Shown: positions 62,196-64,000 of the stretch, piece after piece
How the letters are laid out: each line of letters starts with the position of its first letter
Position numbering within the stretch: position 1 is the stretch's first letter
Assembly: GCF_000383475.1 (NCBI RefSeq)
Contig: NZ_KB911459.1
Span: 882,467 to 946,466 of the forward strand
Source: Microbacterium sp. 11MF
GTDB lineage: Bacteria > Actinomycetota > Actinomycetes > Actinomycetales > Microbacteriaceae
Length of the DNA stretch: 64,000 bases
Direction: 5' to 3'
Position numbers and translations under genes: made by a program
Notes under the pieces: generated by a model
Seen by the model: the letters and a program-made list of their open reading frames with translations, nothing else
Told to the model about the DNA's origin: nothing
Databases searched by the model: none

Positions 62196-64000
62196 TCAGT
62201 GAGCCGCTTCGTCCCAGTCGGTGCCGCGGCCGATCTGCACGTCGAGCGGGACGGAGAGTTCCGCCGCGTCCCCCATCCGGGCGCGGACGATCTCCTCGAC
62301 CGCGTCCCACTCCCCCGTCGCCACCTCGACGACGAGTTCGTCGTGGATCTGCAGAAGCACGCGCGACGCCAGACCCTTCTCACGGAGGTCGCTGTGGATC
62401 TCGACGAGCGCGATCTTCATGATGTCGGCCGCGCTGCCCTGGATGGGGGCGTTGAGCGCCGCGCGCTCGGCGTTCTCGCGGAGCACGCGGTTCGGGCTCG
62501 TCAGGTCGGGGAACGGTCGGCGGCGTCCGAAGATCGTCTCGGTGTAGCCGTCGATCCGCGCCTGCTCGACGGACGAGCGCAGATAGTCGCGCACGGAACC
62601 GAAGCGGGCGAAGTACTCGAGCATGAGCTGCTTCGCCTCGGACTGCTCGATGCGCAACTGCTTCGACAGACCGAAGGCACTCAGCCCGTAGACGAGGCCG
62701 TACGACATCGCCTTCACCTTCGTGCGCATCGGCGCGGTCACCTCGGCGGGCTCCACACCGAACACACGGGCGCCGACGAAGCGGTGCAGGTCCTCACCCG
62801 AGTTGAAGGCCTCGATGAGCCCCGGATCACCCGACAGGTGCGCCATGATGCGCATCTCGATCTGCGAGTAGTCCGCCGTCAGCAGGGTCTCGTAGCCCTC
62901 GCCGACTTCGAATGCTTCGCGGATGCGGCGCGACTCCTCGTTGCGGATGGGGATGTTCTGCAGGTTCGGGTCGGTGCTCGAGAGGCGACCCGTCTGACTG
63001 CCGGTCTGCACGTAGGTCGTGTGGATACGGCCGTCGTCGGCGATGCCGACCGTCAGCGACTCGATGATCTGGCGGAGCTTCGACGCCTCACGGTGCTGGA
63101 GGAGAAGCCCCAGGAACGGATGCGGGTGGGATTCCTGCAGGTCGGCGAGGACCGCGGCATCCGTCGAGTACCCCGTCTTCGTCTTGCGGGTCTTCGGCAG
63201 CTCCAGCTGGTCGAAGAGCACCTCCTGCAGCTGCTTGGGCGAGCCGAGGTTCACCTCGCGCCCGATGATGCCGTATGCCTCCTGCGCGATCGCGTCGGCA
63301 CGTGCGGCCAGCTCGCCCGAGAAGCCCGAGAGCTTGTCGCGCGAGACCGAGACCCCCGCGAGCTCCATGTCGGCGAGGGCGTCGAGGGACGGGAGCTCGA
63401 TGTCAGTCAGGACGGCGCCGACGGATGCCGGGAGCTCCGCCCGTTCAGCCTCGGCCACCCGCAGGGCGAACCAGGCGAGCTGACCCGGCGTCGCGCCCTC
63501 GGTCTCGGGGACCAGCTGGGACGGGTCGGCTTCGGGCAGCTTCTCGTCGAGGTAGCGGTCGACGAGGTCGGCGAGGGTCTTGTCGGGCAGGCTCGGACGC
63601 AGCAGCCATCCCGCGAGCAGGACGTCGAACGTCAGCCCGCTCAGCCGAACGCCGGCGCGGCGGAGGGCCTTCACCTGCGGCTTCGCGTCGGTCATGATCT
63701 TCGCGGCGTCGCTCCCGAGCCACGGGGCGAGCGCCTCGCGGGCGCTCTCGTCCCAGTCGACCTCGTGGACCGTGTCGGACGTCGCGACGCCGAGGCGCGT
63801 CGGAAGACCGCCGGCGACGGTGACCGTCAGGGCCAGTTCGCCCGTCTGCTGCGTCAGCCACACGGCCAGGGTCGCGGCATCCGTCTGCTGCGGTTCGGGC
63901 GCCGAGACCTCGGGCGCGGGCGGCTCGTCGGTCGCGTCGAATGCTTCGAACACCCGCGGCAGAAGGGTGCGGAACTCCAGACGAGCGAAGATGTCGCGGA
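62196..64000 (-). CDS. polA: DNA polymerase I, C-terminal two-thirds (5' end outside window)
   Basis: The frame is open to the window edge; the 5'-nuclease domain and start lie beyond it. Visible are the tail of the nuclease domain linker, a 3'-5' exonuclease-like domain and the polymerase domain: motif A 'LLTADYSQIEMRIMAHLS', motif B region 'TKVKAMSYGLVYGLSAFGL', 'GYTETIFGRRRPFPDL' and motif C 'LLQIHDELVVEV'. The DTE-type metal-binding motif expected in an active proofreading domain is replaced by 'LALTVTVAGG', so exonuclease activity is probably lost, as in mycobacterial PolA. Required for Okazaki fragment maturation and repair. Confidence 0.96.
   Translation of the reverse strand, partial: RDIFARLEFRTLLPRVFEAFDATDEPPAPEVSAPEPQQTDAATLAVWLTQQTGELALTVTVAGGLPTRLGVATSDTVHEVDWDESAREALAPWLGSDAAKIMTDAKPQVKALRRAGVRLSGLTFDVLLAGWLLRPSLPDKTLADLVDRYLDEKLPEADPSQLVPETEGATPGQLAWFALRVAEAERAELPASVGAVLTDIELPSLDALADMELAGVSVSRDKLSGFSGELAARADAIAQEAYGIIGREVNLGSPKQLQEVLFDQLELPKTRKTKTGYSTDAAVLADLQESHPHPFLGLLLQHREASKLRQIIESLTVGIADDGRIHTTYVQTGSQTGRLSSTDPNLQNIPIRNEESRRIREAFEVGEGYETLLTADYSQIEMRIMAHLSGDPGLIEAFNSGEDLHRFVGARVFGVEPAEVTAPMRTKVKAMSYGLVYGLSAFGLSKQLRIEQSEAKQLMLEYFARFGSVRDYLRSSVEQARIDGYTETIFGRRRPFPDLTSPNRVLRENAERAALNAPIQGSAADIMKIALVEIHSDLREKGLASRVLLQIHDELVVEVATGEWDAVEEIVRARMGDAAELSVPLDVQIGRGTDWDEAAH

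Overview
The window is a GC-rich, densely coded chromosomal segment from an actinobacterium, most likely a member of the Microbacteriaceae such as Microbacterium. This rests on the gene content (RbpA, group II truncated haemoglobin GlbO, DUF2017 with ClpS, a ligA-gatCAB-dinB neighbourhood, EttA, an Lnt/RbpA pair), frequent GTG starts, and many starts preceded at only 6-9 nt by a TANNNT box, which is the actinobacterial leaderless arrangement. No rRNA, insertion sequence, prophage or CRISPR array was seen. No gene-free stretch exceeds 300 bases.

Left half (1-38.4 kb) is mainly housekeeping. It holds the 3' end of ligA, an acyl-CoA ligase, gatCAB and dinB; a minus-strand block of a zincin protease, clpS, DUF2017 and orn with tRNA-His and tRNA-Arg; and a divergent yczE/MocR pair. 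Next come msrA, a second ssb, ettA, two thioesterases, glbO-mscS, a two-component system next to an ABC exporter, and pepN. Then follow rpiB-nei2, a PaiB-like/amidohydrolase/carbonic-anhydrase-like run, lnt, rbpA, an NfeD-SPFH-GDPD operon, an SDR protein, an AEC transporter and a DUF2975/XRE regulatory pair.

At 38468-38495 there is a 28-bp sequence with the 11-6-11 architecture of an XerC/XerD dif site. This would place the window across the replication terminus. The stop codon of the preceding ORF lies inside it, and an apparently decayed kinase-like gene fragment follows directly.

Right half (39.2-55.1 kb) is dominated by a carbohydrate-utilisation locus. It contains an ABC importer (binding lipoprotein plus two permeases) bracketed by two paralogous ROK regulators, a GH27-like enzyme, a lacI-GH31-GH51-GH127 operon, and a divergent GH35 beta-galactosidase. 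None of the five hydrolases shows a signal peptide, so the likely logic is uptake of short plant-derived oligosaccharides rich in L-arabinose, galactose and perhaps alpha-xylose, followed by cytoplasmic trimming. The mix fits arabinogalactan/extensin or xyloglucan side chains; the substrate is an inference.

The right end (55.1-64 kb) has DUF427, two MFS transporters, a DUF6458-type membrane protein, an SGNH hydrolase, a luciferase-like monooxygenase, a DUF885 zinc peptidase-like protein and the 3' two-thirds of polA running off the window. Several strong GC hairpins mark operon ends, and some convergent gene pairs carry hairpins that include their stop codons.
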